DNA of 64,000 bases, taken from contig JAZUIY010000015.1 in assembly GCA_045642465.1 (NCBI GenBank), positions 496,001 through 560,000 on the forward strand, given 5' to 3'. The notes under the pieces are model-generated. The model was not told where the DNA came from. It worked only from the letters and a program-made list of their open reading frames with translations, and did no database searches. Position numbers and translations under genes: made by a program. Origin of the DNA: RUG420 sp045642465 (GTDB taxonomy: Bacteria; Bacillota; Clostridia; Oscillospirales; Acutalibacteraceae). Below are positions 31,589 through 41,343 of the stretch, one piece after another (positions within the stretch are counted from its first letter, which is position 1; every line of letters starts with the position of its first letter).

Positions 31589-32827
31589 ATGAAAATTGCA
31601 GTTGCCGGTACCGGCTATGTGGGACTGTCTTTGGCTGTGCTGTTGGCGCAGAAGAATAGTGTAAAGGCAGTGGATATTATTCCTGAAAAAGTTGATAAGA
31701 TAAATGCTAGAGTTAGTCCTATTCAGGATGCTGAAATTGAAGAATATTTAGCTACCAAGGAGTTGGATTTAGAAGCCACTTTGGATGCTGATTCGGCTTA
31801 TGCTTGGGCTGATTTGGTTATTATTGCAGCACCAACGAATTATGACTCTGAGAAGAACTTCTTTGATACTTCTGCTGTAGAGTCCGTCATTGAGGCAGTG
31901 CTTTCCGCCAATCCGTCTGCACCAATGGTAATCAAGTCTACTATTCCGGTTGGATATACCGAGAGCGTACGTGAGAAATATAATTGCAATCGTATTCTCT
32001 TTAGCCCGGAATTCTTGCGGGAAAGCAAGGCTTTGTATGACAACCTGTATCCGTCTCGGATTATAGTAGGTTGCCCGGCTGATGACGCTAAGATGATGGC
32101 TGTTGCAGAACAGTTCATTGCATTGCTGGAAGAGGGCGCTCTGAAAGAGGATATTGAAACCCGCATTGTAGGCCTTACCGAAGCCGAAGCAATTAAGCTC
32201 TTTGCTAACACTTATCTTGCACTGCGTGTATCTTACTTTAATGAATTAGACACCTATGCTGAAACCAAGGGGTTAGATACCCAGCAGATTATTGATGGGG
32301 TATGCCTGGATCCTCGCATTGGTGCACATTATAATAACCCATCCTTTGGATACGGCGGATATTGCCTGCCGAAGGATACCAAGCAGTTACTTGCTAACTA
32401 TGCTGATGTACCACAGAACCTCATTGAGGCTATTGTAGAGTCCAACAGAACACGTAAGGACTTCATTGCAGACCAGGTACTGAAACTGGCTGGATATTAC
32501 TCCTATGACTCCGATTCCGCTTTTGATTCCGCAATGGAAAAGGATGTTGTGGTTGGCGTATACCGCTTGACCATGAAGTCCAACTCGGATAACTTCAGAC
32601 AGAGTTCCATTCAGGGTGTCATGAAGCGTATTAAGGCCAAGGGCGCGAAGGTTGTCATCTACGAACCAACGTTGGAGGATGGCAGCACGTTCTTTGGCAG
32701 CTTGGTAGTGAATGACTTGGATAAGTTCAAGACTATGTCAGACTGCATTGTGGCCAACCGCTATGATGCCTGCCTGGACGATGTTGAGAAAAAAGTTTAT
32801 ACCAGAGACTTGTTTAGAAGAGACTAA
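31589..32827 (+). CDS. ugd: UDP-glucose 6-dehydrogenase
   Basis: A 412-residue nucleotide-sugar dehydrogenase. A-G-T-G-Y-V-G-L-S at residues 7-15 binds NAD, S-P-E-F-L-R-E-S lies in the middle domain, and G-Y-G-G-Y-C-L-P-K-D carries the catalytic Cys. It oxidises UDP-glucose twice to UDP-glucuronate in the cytoplasm. The natural consumer is the epimerase at 26753. The start at 31589 is chosen by AAAGG upstream and the dinucleotide-binding strand beginning at residue 2; an in-frame upstream start overlaps the promoter. Substrate could be another UDP-sugar, but the motif set fits Ugd. Confidence 0.92.
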   Translation: MKIAVAGTGYVGLSLAVLLAQKNSVKAVDIIPEKVDKINARVSPIQDAEIEEYLATKELDLEATLDADSAYAWADLVIIAAPTNYDSEKNFFDTSAVESVIEAVLSANPSAPMVIKSTIPVGYTESVREKYNCNRILFSPEFLRESKALYDNLYPSRIIVGCPADDAKMMAVAEQFIALLEEGALKEDIETRIVGLTEAEAIKLFANTYLALRVSYFNELDTYAETKGLDTQQIIDGVCLDPRIGAHYNNPSFGYGGYCLPKDTKQLLANYADVPQNLIEAIVESNRTRKDFIADQVLKLAGYYSYDSDSAFDSAMEKDVVVGVYRLTMKSNSDNFRQSSIQGVMKRIKAKGAKVVIYEPTLEDGSTFFGSLVVNDLDKFKTMSDCIVANRYDACLDDVEKKVYTRDLFRRD

Positions 32828-32860
32828 AAAAGACCAGCCGTTTGGCTGGTCTTTTTCTTT
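32827..32860 (+). terminator. intrinsic terminator after ugd
   Basis: AAAAAGACCAGCC and GGCTGGTCTTTTT form a perfect stem with a GTTT loop. It can act on both strands and also lies downstream of the convergent reductase gene. Confidence 0.93.
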
Positions 32861-32906
32861 AGTTGGTTTGCTTTTTGTTTTCTGGTTTCTGTTTTTTGCT
32901 TTGTCG

Positions 32907-35024
32907 TTACTTCAACTTTATTGCGGCCTGGAAGGCGGAGCGGGTGGCGTGGACAATGCGGCCTGGGGTGGTGGCGTCACCAATGACGGTGGTACGCTTG
33001 GTGATGGCCCTAGCGTCCTTGGCCAATGGGTTGACGCTCTTGACACCGAGGGAGAGAACTACCTGGTCTGCGCCGATGGTCTTGATGTTGCCGTCTTTGG
33101 CTTCAATGCGGATGGCATCGTCAGTGACCTCGACCAGCTTGTGGCTGGTGATGAAGTTGGTGCCCACTTTCTCGAGGCGTGGAACTACGTCCCAAACGTG
33201 CTGGGAGTAGGTGCCAGGAGCAATCTGCTTGGCCATTTCCACAACGGTAACATGGTTGCCTTGGCTGGCAATGAGTTCGGCGGTTTCCAAGCCTGTCATA
33301 CCGGAACCGATGACGGCAACGTTTTTACCGGTGAGGTTAATGGTGCCGTCCAAAATCTCGGTGGTGGTGCAAACGTGCGGCTTGTCACAACCTGGGATGT
33401 TTGGCTTAATGGAGGCACCGCCGGTAGCCAGAATAATGGCGTACGGCTTCAGAGCCTTCAGGGTATCCTTGGTAGCCTCTGTGCCGAACTTAAATTCAAC
33501 ACCGGCAGCCTTGGCATTTTCATACAGGTCGGAAATGGCCCAGTTCATCTTATCCTTATGTGGAGGAGCTGCAGCCAAAATCAACTGACCACCTGGAATA
33601 GCGCACTTTTCCAACAGGGTTACATGGAAGCCACGCTTGGCGGCAACACGGGCAGCGGTGAGACCGGCAGGGCCTGCACCTACTACAACTACATTCTTGC
33701 CTTTGCCGACCTTCTTGAGATCGTCTTCCAAGAACTTGTTTTCTCGGCAAGCAGTCGGGTTCAGAGCACATTCACATGGCTGGCCTGCAAGGGCATTGAG
33801 TTCGTCTGTCTCGAAGCAAGTGCAACAGCAAATGCAGTGCTGAATGAGTTCCGGATGACCTGCTTTGGCTTTCTTAGCCCAATGTGGATCTGCAATGAGC
33901 GGACGGCCCAAGCCGATGATATCCTGATTGCCGCTTTCCAGCAGGGCTTCGGCCTGATCCGGATCACGGATAACGCCAACGGCCATAACCGGAATGTTTA
34001 CTGCGTCTTTTACGGCCTTGGCCAAATAAGAACGCCAGCCCGGTTCAGCGGAAATCGGTTCAATTAAAGTATTCAGGGTTTCGTAGTTACCGCAGGAAAC
34101 GTCAATGGCATCAATGCCGGCTTTTTCCAAGCGCTTTGCCATTTCAACGCCTTCTGCAAGCTGAATGCCACGGCCCGGGAATCCAATGGTGTCATAGAAT
34201 TCATCTACGGTAAGACGTACCATGATAGGGAAGTCCTTACCGCACTTTTCGCGGATGCCGGCAATGATATTCAGCAGAAAACGCATGCGGTTTTCTAAAC
34301 TGCCGCCATATTCATCGGTACGCTGATTGGTATATGGGGAGAGGAACTGCTGAATCAAGTAACCGTGGCTGGCGTGCAATTCTACGCCATCGGCGCCGGC
34401 CTTCTTAACTCTGCCTGCAGCATCAATAAACTGCTTTTCCAACTTCTTAATTTCTCTCTTTGTCAATGCTCTGGTTGGCTGCCCCTTAATAATGGTGGCA
34501 CCTAAACCTACCGGAACATTGGATGCGGAAATAACCGGCGGCATCATTTTGCTGCCCAAAGCTACCAGTGGGCTATCTAACATTTCCAAGGAAATTGGAA
34601 CCTTGCTGGTAACGCTATACATCAAATCAAAGTAATGCGGAATAAACTTGTTCATCTGAAGCAGCATTGGCCACATGACACCCATGGCGGACAAATTCTG
34701 TCTACCCGGATGGTGCAACTGAACGAAGATTTTTGTGCCATGCTTATGAACCCGCTTAACGGTCTTGGCAAAGGCTGGAATTCTAGCATCCGAAGCCATG
34801 GACAACTGTCCCGGCAGAGCAACGCCATTGGTGTCATTGACTCTGGTAACCTCTGTAATAATGAGGCCGGTACCACCTTTTGCCCGTTCTTCGTAGTAGG
34901 CTGCGAAGCGTTCACCTGCATCGCCGTTGCCTTCGGCTACACATACGCCCATGGCAGCCATTGCAATACGGTTCTGCAGTGTCAAATTACCGATTTTTAC
35001 TTCACTAAATAAGTTGTCATACAT
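32907..35024 (-). CDS. old-yellow-enzyme-type NADH:flavin oxidoreductase/enoate reductase (FMN, 4Fe-4S, FAD)
   Basis: A 705-residue three-cofactor enzyme of the 2,4-dienoyl-CoA/2-enoate reductase group. Residues 1-370 are the FMN TIM barrel with V-Q-L-H-H-P-G-R, E-L-H-A-S-H-G-Y-L and P-Y-T-N-Q-R-T-D-E-Y-G-G-S. A Cys cluster near 380-415 (C-I-C-C-C-T-C and C-E-C-A-L-N-P) binds the 4Fe-4S centre. The rest is a two-dinucleotide FAD/NAD(P)H domain with V-V-G-A-G-P-A-G and V-I-G-S-G-M-T-G. It reduces an activated C=C bond; substrate unknown. The ATG at 35024 is chosen because GGGGGG lies upstream. It is monocistronic and convergent to ugd. Confidence 0.92.
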   Translation of the reverse strand: MYDNLFSEVKIGNLTLQNRIAMAAMGVCVAEGNGDAGERFAAYYEERAKGGTGLIITEVTRVNDTNGVALPGQLSMASDARIPAFAKTVKRVHKHGTKIFVQLHHPGRQNLSAMGVMWPMLLQMNKFIPHYFDLMYSVTSKVPISLEMLDSPLVALGSKMMPPVISASNVPVGLGATIIKGQPTRALTKREIKKLEKQFIDAAGRVKKAGADGVELHASHGYLIQQFLSPYTNQRTDEYGGSLENRMRFLLNIIAGIREKCGKDFPIMVRLTVDEFYDTIGFPGRGIQLAEGVEMAKRLEKAGIDAIDVSCGNYETLNTLIEPISAEPGWRSYLAKAVKDAVNIPVMAVGVIRDPDQAEALLESGNQDIIGLGRPLIADPHWAKKAKAGHPELIQHCICCCTCFETDELNALAGQPCECALNPTACRENKFLEDDLKKVGKGKNVVVVGAGPAGLTAARVAAKRGFHVTLLEKCAIPGGQLILAAAPPHKDKMNWAISDLYENAKAAGVEFKFGTEATKDTLKALKPYAIILATGGASIKPNIPGCDKPHVCTTTEILDGTINLTGKNVAVIGSGMTGLETAELIASQGNHVTVVEMAKQIAPGTYSQHVWDVVPRLEKVGTNFITSHKLVEVTDDAIRIEAKDGNIKTIGADQVVLSLGVKSVNPLAKDARAITKRTTVIGDATTPGRIVHATRSAFQAAIKLK

Positions 35025-35217
35025 AAAAAAGCCCCCCATAAAAATACACGAATCCATTATAAAGGCTTTCATACTTTTCTTACGTCTTGCTTTCCTTTCC
35101 CAAAAGCGCCTCCGATGGGAAAAATAATCAAGACCAATCCTTTTTACGGGAAAGGTCTTATTTTATAGAACATTTTAAGGTTTTGGAGTACACTGAAAGT
35201 ATAAGGGGGTGTACACC

Positions 35218-37647
35218 TTGAAGCGACGTCATATATGGCTGGGACTTGTGCTTGTTCTCTTAGTCATGTCTACGTTCATTTCTATGTCGGTTGCCGCCGA
35301 AACCGATGTGGACATTGTGGGTACCAATGTGGAAAACCAGAATTATGGTGCCAAGTACCCGTACTATGCATCTCCGGTATATTCTTATCTTGCAACAGCA
35401 TCTGATGGCACTTTGATGCGTGTGCAGGCAAAGCCGAACGACTCTAGAGTAGTAGTTCAGTTCCTTGACTCGTACTTCAAAGTGACCTCCGTGAAAACAA
35501 TCCAGATGGATTATCCGGTCTTTGGTGCGTTCTACGCATCCGGAGACAACTACTACATTCTGTCCGGTAAGAATAATACCGCGGAAAATGACGAGGCAGT
35601 CAGCTTTAATTTAACCCGGTACGACAAGTACTGGAACGAAAAGAATAACATTCAAATCATAAAGTGCAATACCACCATTCCGTTTAATGCCGGTAGCGCA
35701 AGGATTGATGAAGTTGGAAACTACCTGGTAGTCCGCACCTGTCATGAAATGTACGGAACAGCAGATGGAAAGCATCATCAGGCCAACTGCACTATGTGCT
35801 TTGAAAAAGACAGCTTGAACCTGACCGACTATTACTTCTGGCCAAACAACATTAACCAGAGAGGATATGTCAGCCACTCCTTTAACCAGTTCGTCCGCAC
35901 GGATGGCGGCAAAGTATACTGTGTAGACCACGGGGATGCAAATCCGCGGGCACTGACTTTGCTGGGATTTAAAGGGGACGCCACAGACGGGAAATTCGTA
36001 GACAGTGAAACCAATAATACGAAGATTTTCAGCGCCCCAGGCAACTCAGGGGACAACTATACCGGCTATTCTGTTGGCGGTTTCGAAATTTCTTCCACTG
36101 CATTCTTAATTGCAGGGAACAAAGTAGATTTTAATAAGTTTAGTTCTAGCAAGACTTTTAACGTTTTCCTTTCTGTTACCCAGAAGGGTTCTAACGGCAC
36201 GCTGGGATCCACCACCGTAAAACAGATTACTTCCTATCCAGAAGGTTCTGAAAGCGCAAGTACACCGCAACTGGTTGACCTGCAAAACGGTAGATTCTTA
36301 CTGATGTGGTCCCGTGGAGGAAAGGTCTATTATGTAGGCTTGGATGGCAACGGAAGGACCGCTACTGACATTTATTCTGTCACTGGCGCCTTGTCCGACT
36401 GCGCTCCAATTATGTACGGCAGCCATGTCCTTTGGTACACCTATAAGGATAACGAAACTACGTTTTACAGAATTAACACTTCCACACTTGCCGCAAGCAC
36501 CATTATCTGCTCTGCCAAGATTGACGGAGGGACTTCCTCTGGTGGAAAGAGCGGCGGAAACAAAGTTGAACCGGGTCAATCTTCCTCCGGTGGTTCGTCC
36601 TCTGGTGGATCATCTTCTTCCGGCGGTCCGTCTGCCTCTGATCCGGTGACCAACCCTGTTACCCGGATTACGGATAACGACAATACCGTCCGCATTTACG
36701 GCGTGAACCGTGCAAGAACCGCGCTGAGCGTTGCTGCAGCATTAAAGCAATCCTATGGTGTCTCCAAGTTCGGGCACATTGTAGTGGCATACAGCGAAAA
36801 TTATGCAGATGCTCTGGCAGGCTCTTACCTTGCCTGCAAGATTCATGCGCCAATCCTTATTGTGGACAGCATTGGCTCAGGAACTGCTGCTACCGAGTCT
36901 GTTACTTTAGTAAAGAACTACATCAAAAGTAACCTGACTTCTGATGGTACCGTTACCATTCTCGGTGGTACCAAAGCAGTGTCTTCTTCCTTTGAATCTT
37001 CCATTAAGTCCATGGGCTTTAAGACCCAGAGACTGTATGGCAACACGCGCTTTACTACTAATATTTCCATTTTGAACACCGCAGGTGTATCCACCGGTGC
37101 AAACATCATTGTCTGTGACGGCTACAACTTTGCAGATGCGGTATCTGTATCTTCTACCGGGTATCCGGTTCTACTGTTGGATACCAAAAATGATAAGCTG
37201 TGTTCGGAACAGATTTCTTGGCTGAAAAAGGTGAAGCCTTCCAACATCTACATTGTTGGCGGCCCGAATGCAGTATCCCAAAAACTGGAAGAAGAACTGT
37301 ATGATTACGGGAAGAAGTTTGGTAGAATCTATGGGGATTCCCGTTACGCCACTTCCATTAAAGTGGCTAACTCCTTCTTTACTTCTTCCAAGTGTGTCTT
37401 CCTAGCATGGGGAGAAAACTATCCGGATGCTTTGTGCGCAGGCCCATTGGCCTACCAAATGAATGCCCCGATAGTTTTGGTAAGTGAAGGAACCGCAGCT
37501 GCAGTTCCAGAACAAGTAACCTTCGTAAAGAAGGGGGCACGCATCATTGCTGTGGGCGGTCCTGGCAGTACCCTGAAAAAACAGCTGACAGATAAAGCCA
37601 TTCACGCCATTAAAAACGACACAATATCCGTATTTGTAGGAGCATAA
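35218..37647 (+). CDS. CWB2 surface protein with propeller-like N-terminal region
   Basis: An 809-residue secreted protein. A TTG start at 35218 is preferred, because AAGGGGG stands eight bases upstream and the result is a textbook signal peptide (K-R-R-H then hydrophobic, V-A-A-E). A GTG at 35209 would lie inside that site. Residues about 40-430 are beta-rich, with repeated short strands such as N-Y-Y-I-L-S, N-Y-L-V-V, K-V-Y-C-V-D and K-V-Y-Y-V-G that suggest a beta-propeller. A Gly/Ser linker (about 440-478) leads to three CWB2 repeats (481-800). It has its own terminator. Ligand of the N-terminal region unknown. Confidence 0.87.
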   Translation: MKRRHIWLGLVLVLLVMSTFISMSVAAETDVDIVGTNVENQNYGAKYPYYASPVYSYLATASDGTLMRVQAKPNDSRVVVQFLDSYFKVTSVKTIQMDYPVFGAFYASGDNYYILSGKNNTAENDEAVSFNLTRYDKYWNEKNNIQIIKCNTTIPFNAGSARIDEVGNYLVVRTCHEMYGTADGKHHQANCTMCFEKDSLNLTDYYFWPNNINQRGYVSHSFNQFVRTDGGKVYCVDHGDANPRALTLLGFKGDATDGKFVDSETNNTKIFSAPGNSGDNYTGYSVGGFEISSTAFLIAGNKVDFNKFSSSKTFNVFLSVTQKGSNGTLGSTTVKQITSYPEGSESASTPQLVDLQNGRFLLMWSRGGKVYYVGLDGNGRTATDIYSVTGALSDCAPIMYGSHVLWYTYKDNETTFYRINTSTLAASTIICSAKIDGGTSSGGKSGGNKVEPGQSSSGGSSSGGSSSSGGPSASDPVTNPVTRITDNDNTVRIYGVNRARTALSVAAALKQSYGVSKFGHIVVAYSENYADALAGSYLACKIHAPILIVDSIGSGTAATESVTLVKNYIKSNLTSDGTVTILGGTKAVSSSFESSIKSMGFKTQRLYGNTRFTTNISILNTAGVSTGANIIVCDGYNFADAVSVSSTGYPVLLLDTKNDKLCSEQISWLKKVKPSNIYIVGGPNAVSQKLEEELYDYGKKFGRIYGDSRYATSIKVANSFFTSSKCVFLAWGENYPDALCAGPLAYQMNAPIVLVSEGTAAAVPEQVTFVKKGARIIAVGGPGSTLKKQLTDKAIHAIKNDTISVFVGA

Positions 37648-37657
37648 AGAATTAAGA

Positions 37658-37684
37658 CCCTGCCTCATGGCAGGGCCTTTTTTG
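37658..37684 (+). terminator. intrinsic terminator after 35218 gene
   Basis: CCCTGCC (37658-37664), TCAT, GGCAGGG (37669-37675), then CCTTTTTT. Confidence 0.9.
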
Positions 37685-37763
37685 CGTTTTTCAAAATTTT
37701 TATGAAAGTATGTTTCGGCATTTTGACTACAACAAAATTCGAATTTTGTCCAAACTATATATT

Positions 37764-37859
37764 GTGGAATGGCTCTCTGTGAAAAGCCGCCAAAACACAA
37801 GAGGTGTAACCCAAGTATTAAACCCGTTCATTTTGACGAACGGGTTTTGTTCATTTTTT
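37764..37859 (+). ncRNA. candidate small RNA or terminated leader
   Basis: A TATATT (37758-37763) precedes about 95 bases containing GGCT ... AGCC, ACAC-AAGAG-GTGT, and a final terminator AACCCGTTC 37821-37829 / GAACGGGTT 37838-37846 followed by TTTGTTCATTTTTT. No reading frame of note lies inside. The terminator is 150 bases before the next coding start and not next to an upstream stop, so a small transcript or attenuated leader must end here. Confidence 0.4.
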
Positions 37860-37907
37860 GGACATAACATCCCGAAAAACTTAGTAGTTATGCGAATGGA
37901 AGAATGT

Positions 37908-37934
37908 ACGCACGTGCGTATAATTAACTATACG
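37908..37934 (+). promoter_or_regulatory. palindromes overlapping a -10 element upstream of 38009 gene
   Basis: ACGCACGTGCGT (37908-37919) is a perfect 12-base palindrome that runs into TATAAT (37919-37924). CGTATA 37917-37922 and TATACG 37929-37934 form a second inverted repeat. Such placement suits a repressor site. The rest of the 361-base gap holds a terminator and the candidate small RNA. Confidence 0.5.
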
Positions 37935-38008
37935 TATATTGTGCTTACTCTGCACAGTTTTAGGCTTTTATACCTATTTGATTTTTTCTACTAAGGGGAG
38001 GTCTATAT

Positions 38009-41000
38009 ATGAATAGACGAATGAGAAGAATCGGAAGCCTTTTAATTTGCTTCGCTCTGATTCTTGGCATTTCTCTCACTGCAGTCTCCAAAGACTTTAG
38101 TATCTTTGATGTTGCAGCAGAAGGCCAAGCAGCAGACATTGTCATCATTGAAGGCGACGAAACGAAACCACAGCAAGACCCAGACGAACCAGTGCAAAAG
38201 GATGAAATCCTTCGCAGCGTTCGTGCCAACAAAGGTGGCACCGTTTGGGAATTCAACTATACCAAAGGCATTTTGACCGTTTATCAGGACGTTCAGAATG
38301 ACCCTAAGGGTATTGATGATGTTGATTATACCGCTGTTGACTTGCAGAAGTATCTTGAAGAACTGAAACCTGCTAATCAGAAGTATTTGGATGACAGACA
38401 GAAGTTAGAAGATTCTATGGCTCAGTCGAAAGCAGATAAGGACGAGGCTGAAAGCAACAAAAAGACCAGTGAAGAAAAACTAAACAACGAAAAAAAAGCT
38501 AAACAAGATTACATTAACAATAATAAAGAACAAGATCCTGAGGTGTTGAAAGATTATGATACGAGAATAGGGTCTTACGAAAAGTCTGTCAAAGATTCTG
38601 AAGCTGATATTGCTAAGTATACTAGTCAGATAAATGATTATGACGCTAAAATTAAGGCTCTTGATTCTAGCAACAAGGAACTGGTAGAGAAGAAAGGATT
38701 AATTGAAAAGGTTCTTAATGCCGGTTTCCCGAACTTTACCGTTAATAGAGTGGTATACGGTGAAGGCGTGACTAAAATCCGCAATACCGATCTTCCTGAA
38801 ATGTATGATTTGACAAAGGTCGTTGTTGCAAACACCGTTGAAACCGTAGAAGACGGTGCTTTTAGAAACTGGAACCTGAATACTGTTGGCCCAACTCTTG
38901 AGGACTATGATATTCAAATTTGCTGGAACAAGAATGTTCCGGATGAAGCATTCAAAAATTGCGACAACATTACTGCTGTAGCTTTCAAAGATGGTGTTAA
39001 GACCATTGGTAAGAAGGCTTTCTATGATTGTGACAGCTTGAGTTCTGTTAAATTCCCGGAAACTTTGCAGACCATTTTCCCTTCTGCATTTGAAAACTGC
39101 GATTCTTTGAACTACGTAGTAATCCCAGCATCTACTATTGCTATTAATAGCAAAGCATTTGCTTATACTCAGAGAGATGGCAAAAAGGCTATTCCATCTC
39201 CTTTGACCGACGTTTATTTTGCTTGCGAACAGGATAGCATTGATATTGCTTCTGATACTTTCTCTGGATTGGTTAAGCCAACCGGTCATGTGCTTTATGG
39301 CTTAAAGACATGGGATGTAGATGCTCTTAACGGTAAAGACTTTAAGGGTGGTAAGACCTGGACTTGGAAGTATTATGATGTCAACATGTTGGTAGGTTTA
39401 ACTGCCGATATTACTGACAAATATTATCTTACCGGTGATTCACTTGATTTCGAATCCTTGACTCTTAAAGCTGAATATGTAACCGGCTTTGAAGAAGAAA
39501 TCCCTGTACTGGTTGATTCTGGCCGCAAGGACCAAAAAACCGGTAAAAAGATTTATGAAGTTAACCCAGAATTAAGATTCACTATTCCTGGTGATAATGA
39601 CTTCACTAAAACCTTCGTACTTCGAAAGGCTGAAAGAAAGCAGATTTCTGTAGCATATAGAAATGTTTCTACTACCTTTGAAGTATATGTACATGATCCT
39701 GTGGAACAGGCTTTGACCAACCTGCCAGAATCTGCACATAACTACAAGGCAAATGCAAAAGACGAACAGATTATCAAGGTTGAAGATGCTAGACAAATCA
39801 CCTTCACCTTCTCTGATAAGACTGAAACTGAACCAAAGAACGACTACATTTGGATTTACGACAATAATGGTAAACTTCAGGAAAAACTTACTGGCAAAGA
39901 AGCTGCTGGCAAGAAATTTACCGTTATGGGTGATGAAGTAAAGATTGTACTTACCTCTGATGGAAACGATGAACGCTATGGCTATGCCATTACTAAGGCT
40001 ACCGCTATTGTTCCAAAGCATGTAGCTGCTTCTCTTGATAAGGAAAACAAGGATGCTACTTGCACAGAAGATGGTCTGAAGGGCCATGCTTGCTGCGAAA
40101 TTTGTGGTAAGGCTTCTAACCCTGGTGAAGTAATTCCTGCACTGGGTCATGACTTTGATGCAGATGGTGTTTGCACACGTTGCGGATATGACCGTCTGTT
40201 CGGTGAAAATGAACTTGCCCGTATTTGGGGTGACAACCGTTTTGATACCGCATATGCAATTGCTGACCAGTTGAAGATTAAGCTTGGCGTTGATAAGTTT
40301 GATGCTATTATTGTTGCTTACTCTGAAAACTTCCCAGATTCCTTGACTGCTTCTTATCTTGCAGTGAAGAAGAATGCTCCAATCATTCTTGCTGATTCCA
40401 TTAAGAACAATGGCGCAACTGCTGCTGTTGATTACATTAAGGCCAACCTGAAGGCTGGCGGTACAATTTATGTACTTGGTGGCGACAACGTTGTATCTGC
40501 TGATTTTGTTAAGACCTTAAATGGCCTTGGCACCGTTAAGCAGCTCAACGGTAACAACCGTTATGACACCAACCAGATGATTCTGGACGAAGCTGGTGCT
40601 CCAAAAGATGAAGTTATCATCTGCACCGGTGAAAACTACATTGACGCTCTTACTGCTTCTGCAACTGGTAAGGCAATCCTGATTGTAAATGACCAGTATG
40701 ATCTTGTTAAAAACGACGTTATGGACTATATCAAGACTAACGTAAATAAGAGCGCAAAGGTTTACATTGTTGGCGGTTATGAAGCTATTTCTCACGACTT
40801 CCAGAATGAACTCGCTGACCTTGGTTACATCAACATCAAGCGCATCCCTGGCGACTCCAGATTCGAAACTTCTGTAAACGTTGCTAAGTACTTCTATGGC
40901 GATGTTAAGAACCTGAAGACCATTGGTGTTGCTTGGTCTGAAGACTTTGCAGATGCACTTTGTGCAGGCCCATTCTGCTATCAGTATGGCGCTCCGCTGC

Positions 41001-41254
41001 TTCTTGTTGCTGATACCGCAAACGCTAAGGTATACACCGATGCAGGCTTCCCAGTAGAACTTGCTAAGGTTATTGGCTTTGGCGGTATTGGTACCTCCAA
41101 CAACCAGCTGACCGATAAGGCTATGAACCTGATTAAACTTGGCGACATTACCGACGTTAAGTATCAGGCAAACTTAAATGCTGAAAAGGCTGCTGAACAA
41201 AGTCAGGAAGTAGCTCCAGAAGTTGATACTTCTAAGCTTGCTGACGAAAACTAA
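38009..41254 (+). CDS. CWB2 surface protein with coiled coil and BspA-type leucine-rich repeats
   Basis: A 1081-residue secreted protein. A signal peptide (R-R-M-R-R, hydrophobic to about residue 25) is followed by a charged coiled coil (about 125-235, rich in K, E, D, S). Next are BspA/LRR_5-type repeats (about 245-415) with D-G-A-F-R, D-E-A-F-K-N-C, K-K-A-F-Y-D-C and P-S-A-F-E-N-C. A beta domain follows, then a Cys-rich module (about 690-730: G-H-A-C-C-E-I-C-G-K and C-T-R-C-G). Three CWB2 repeats occupy about 735-1055. BspA-type repeats often bind host or bacterial surface ligands; that role is inference. Codon use suggests high expression. Strong GGGGAGG site before the ATG. Confidence 0.9.
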   Translation: MNRRMRRIGSLLICFALILGISLTAVSKDFSIFDVAAEGQAADIVIIEGDETKPQQDPDEPVQKDEILRSVRANKGGTVWEFNYTKGILTVYQDVQNDPKGIDDVDYTAVDLQKYLEELKPANQKYLDDRQKLEDSMAQSKADKDEAESNKKTSEEKLNNEKKAKQDYINNNKEQDPEVLKDYDTRIGSYEKSVKDSEADIAKYTSQINDYDAKIKALDSSNKELVEKKGLIEKVLNAGFPNFTVNRVVYGEGVTKIRNTDLPEMYDLTKVVVANTVETVEDGAFRNWNLNTVGPTLEDYDIQICWNKNVPDEAFKNCDNITAVAFKDGVKTIGKKAFYDCDSLSSVKFPETLQTIFPSAFENCDSLNYVVIPASTIAINSKAFAYTQRDGKKAIPSPLTDVYFACEQDSIDIASDTFSGLVKPTGHVLYGLKTWDVDALNGKDFKGGKTWTWKYYDVNMLVGLTADITDKYYLTGDSLDFESLTLKAEYVTGFEEEIPVLVDSGRKDQKTGKKIYEVNPELRFTIPGDNDFTKTFVLRKAERKQISVAYRNVSTTFEVYVHDPVEQALTNLPESAHNYKANAKDEQIIKVEDARQITFTFSDKTETEPKNDYIWIYDNNGKLQEKLTGKEAAGKKFTVMGDEVKIVLTSDGNDERYGYAITKATAIVPKHVAASLDKENKDATCTEDGLKGHACCEICGKASNPGEVIPALGHDFDADGVCTRCGYDRLFGENELARIWGDNRFDTAYAIADQLKIKLGVDKFDAIIVAYSENFPDSLTASYLAVKKNAPIILADSIKNNGATAAVDYIKANLKAGGTIYVLGGDNVVSADFVKTLNGLGTVKQLNGNNRYDTNQMILDEAGAPKDEVIICTGENYIDALTASATGKAILIVNDQYDLVKNDVMDYIKTNVNKSAKVYIVGGYEAISHDFQNELADLGYINIKRIPGDSRFETSVNVAKYFYGDVKNLKTIGVAWSEDFADALCAGPFCYQYGAPLLLVADTANAKVYTDAGFPVELAKVIGFGGIGTSNNQLTDKAMNLIKLGDITDVKYQANLNAEKAAEQSQEVAPEVDTSKLADEN

Positions 41255-41275
41255 TCCCAATAGTAGATTATTTAT

Positions 41276-41306
41276 AAAGGCTCTCCCAAAAGGGAGAGCC
41301 TTTTTA
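41276..41306 (+). terminator. intrinsic terminator after 38009 gene
   Basis: AAAGGCTCTCCC, AAAA loop, GGGAGAGCCTTT and further T residues. Confidence 0.95.
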
Positions 41307-41343
41307 TGTTATAATGCTTGTAGTTTTATACGGAGGCAAAGAC

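Noticed and set aside
32712..34067. Long plus-strand frame of 451 codons
   Set aside because: It lies opposite the FMN/4Fe-4S/FAD reductase gene, whose protein has complete family motifs; the plus-strand frame has none and is a codon-bias shadow.
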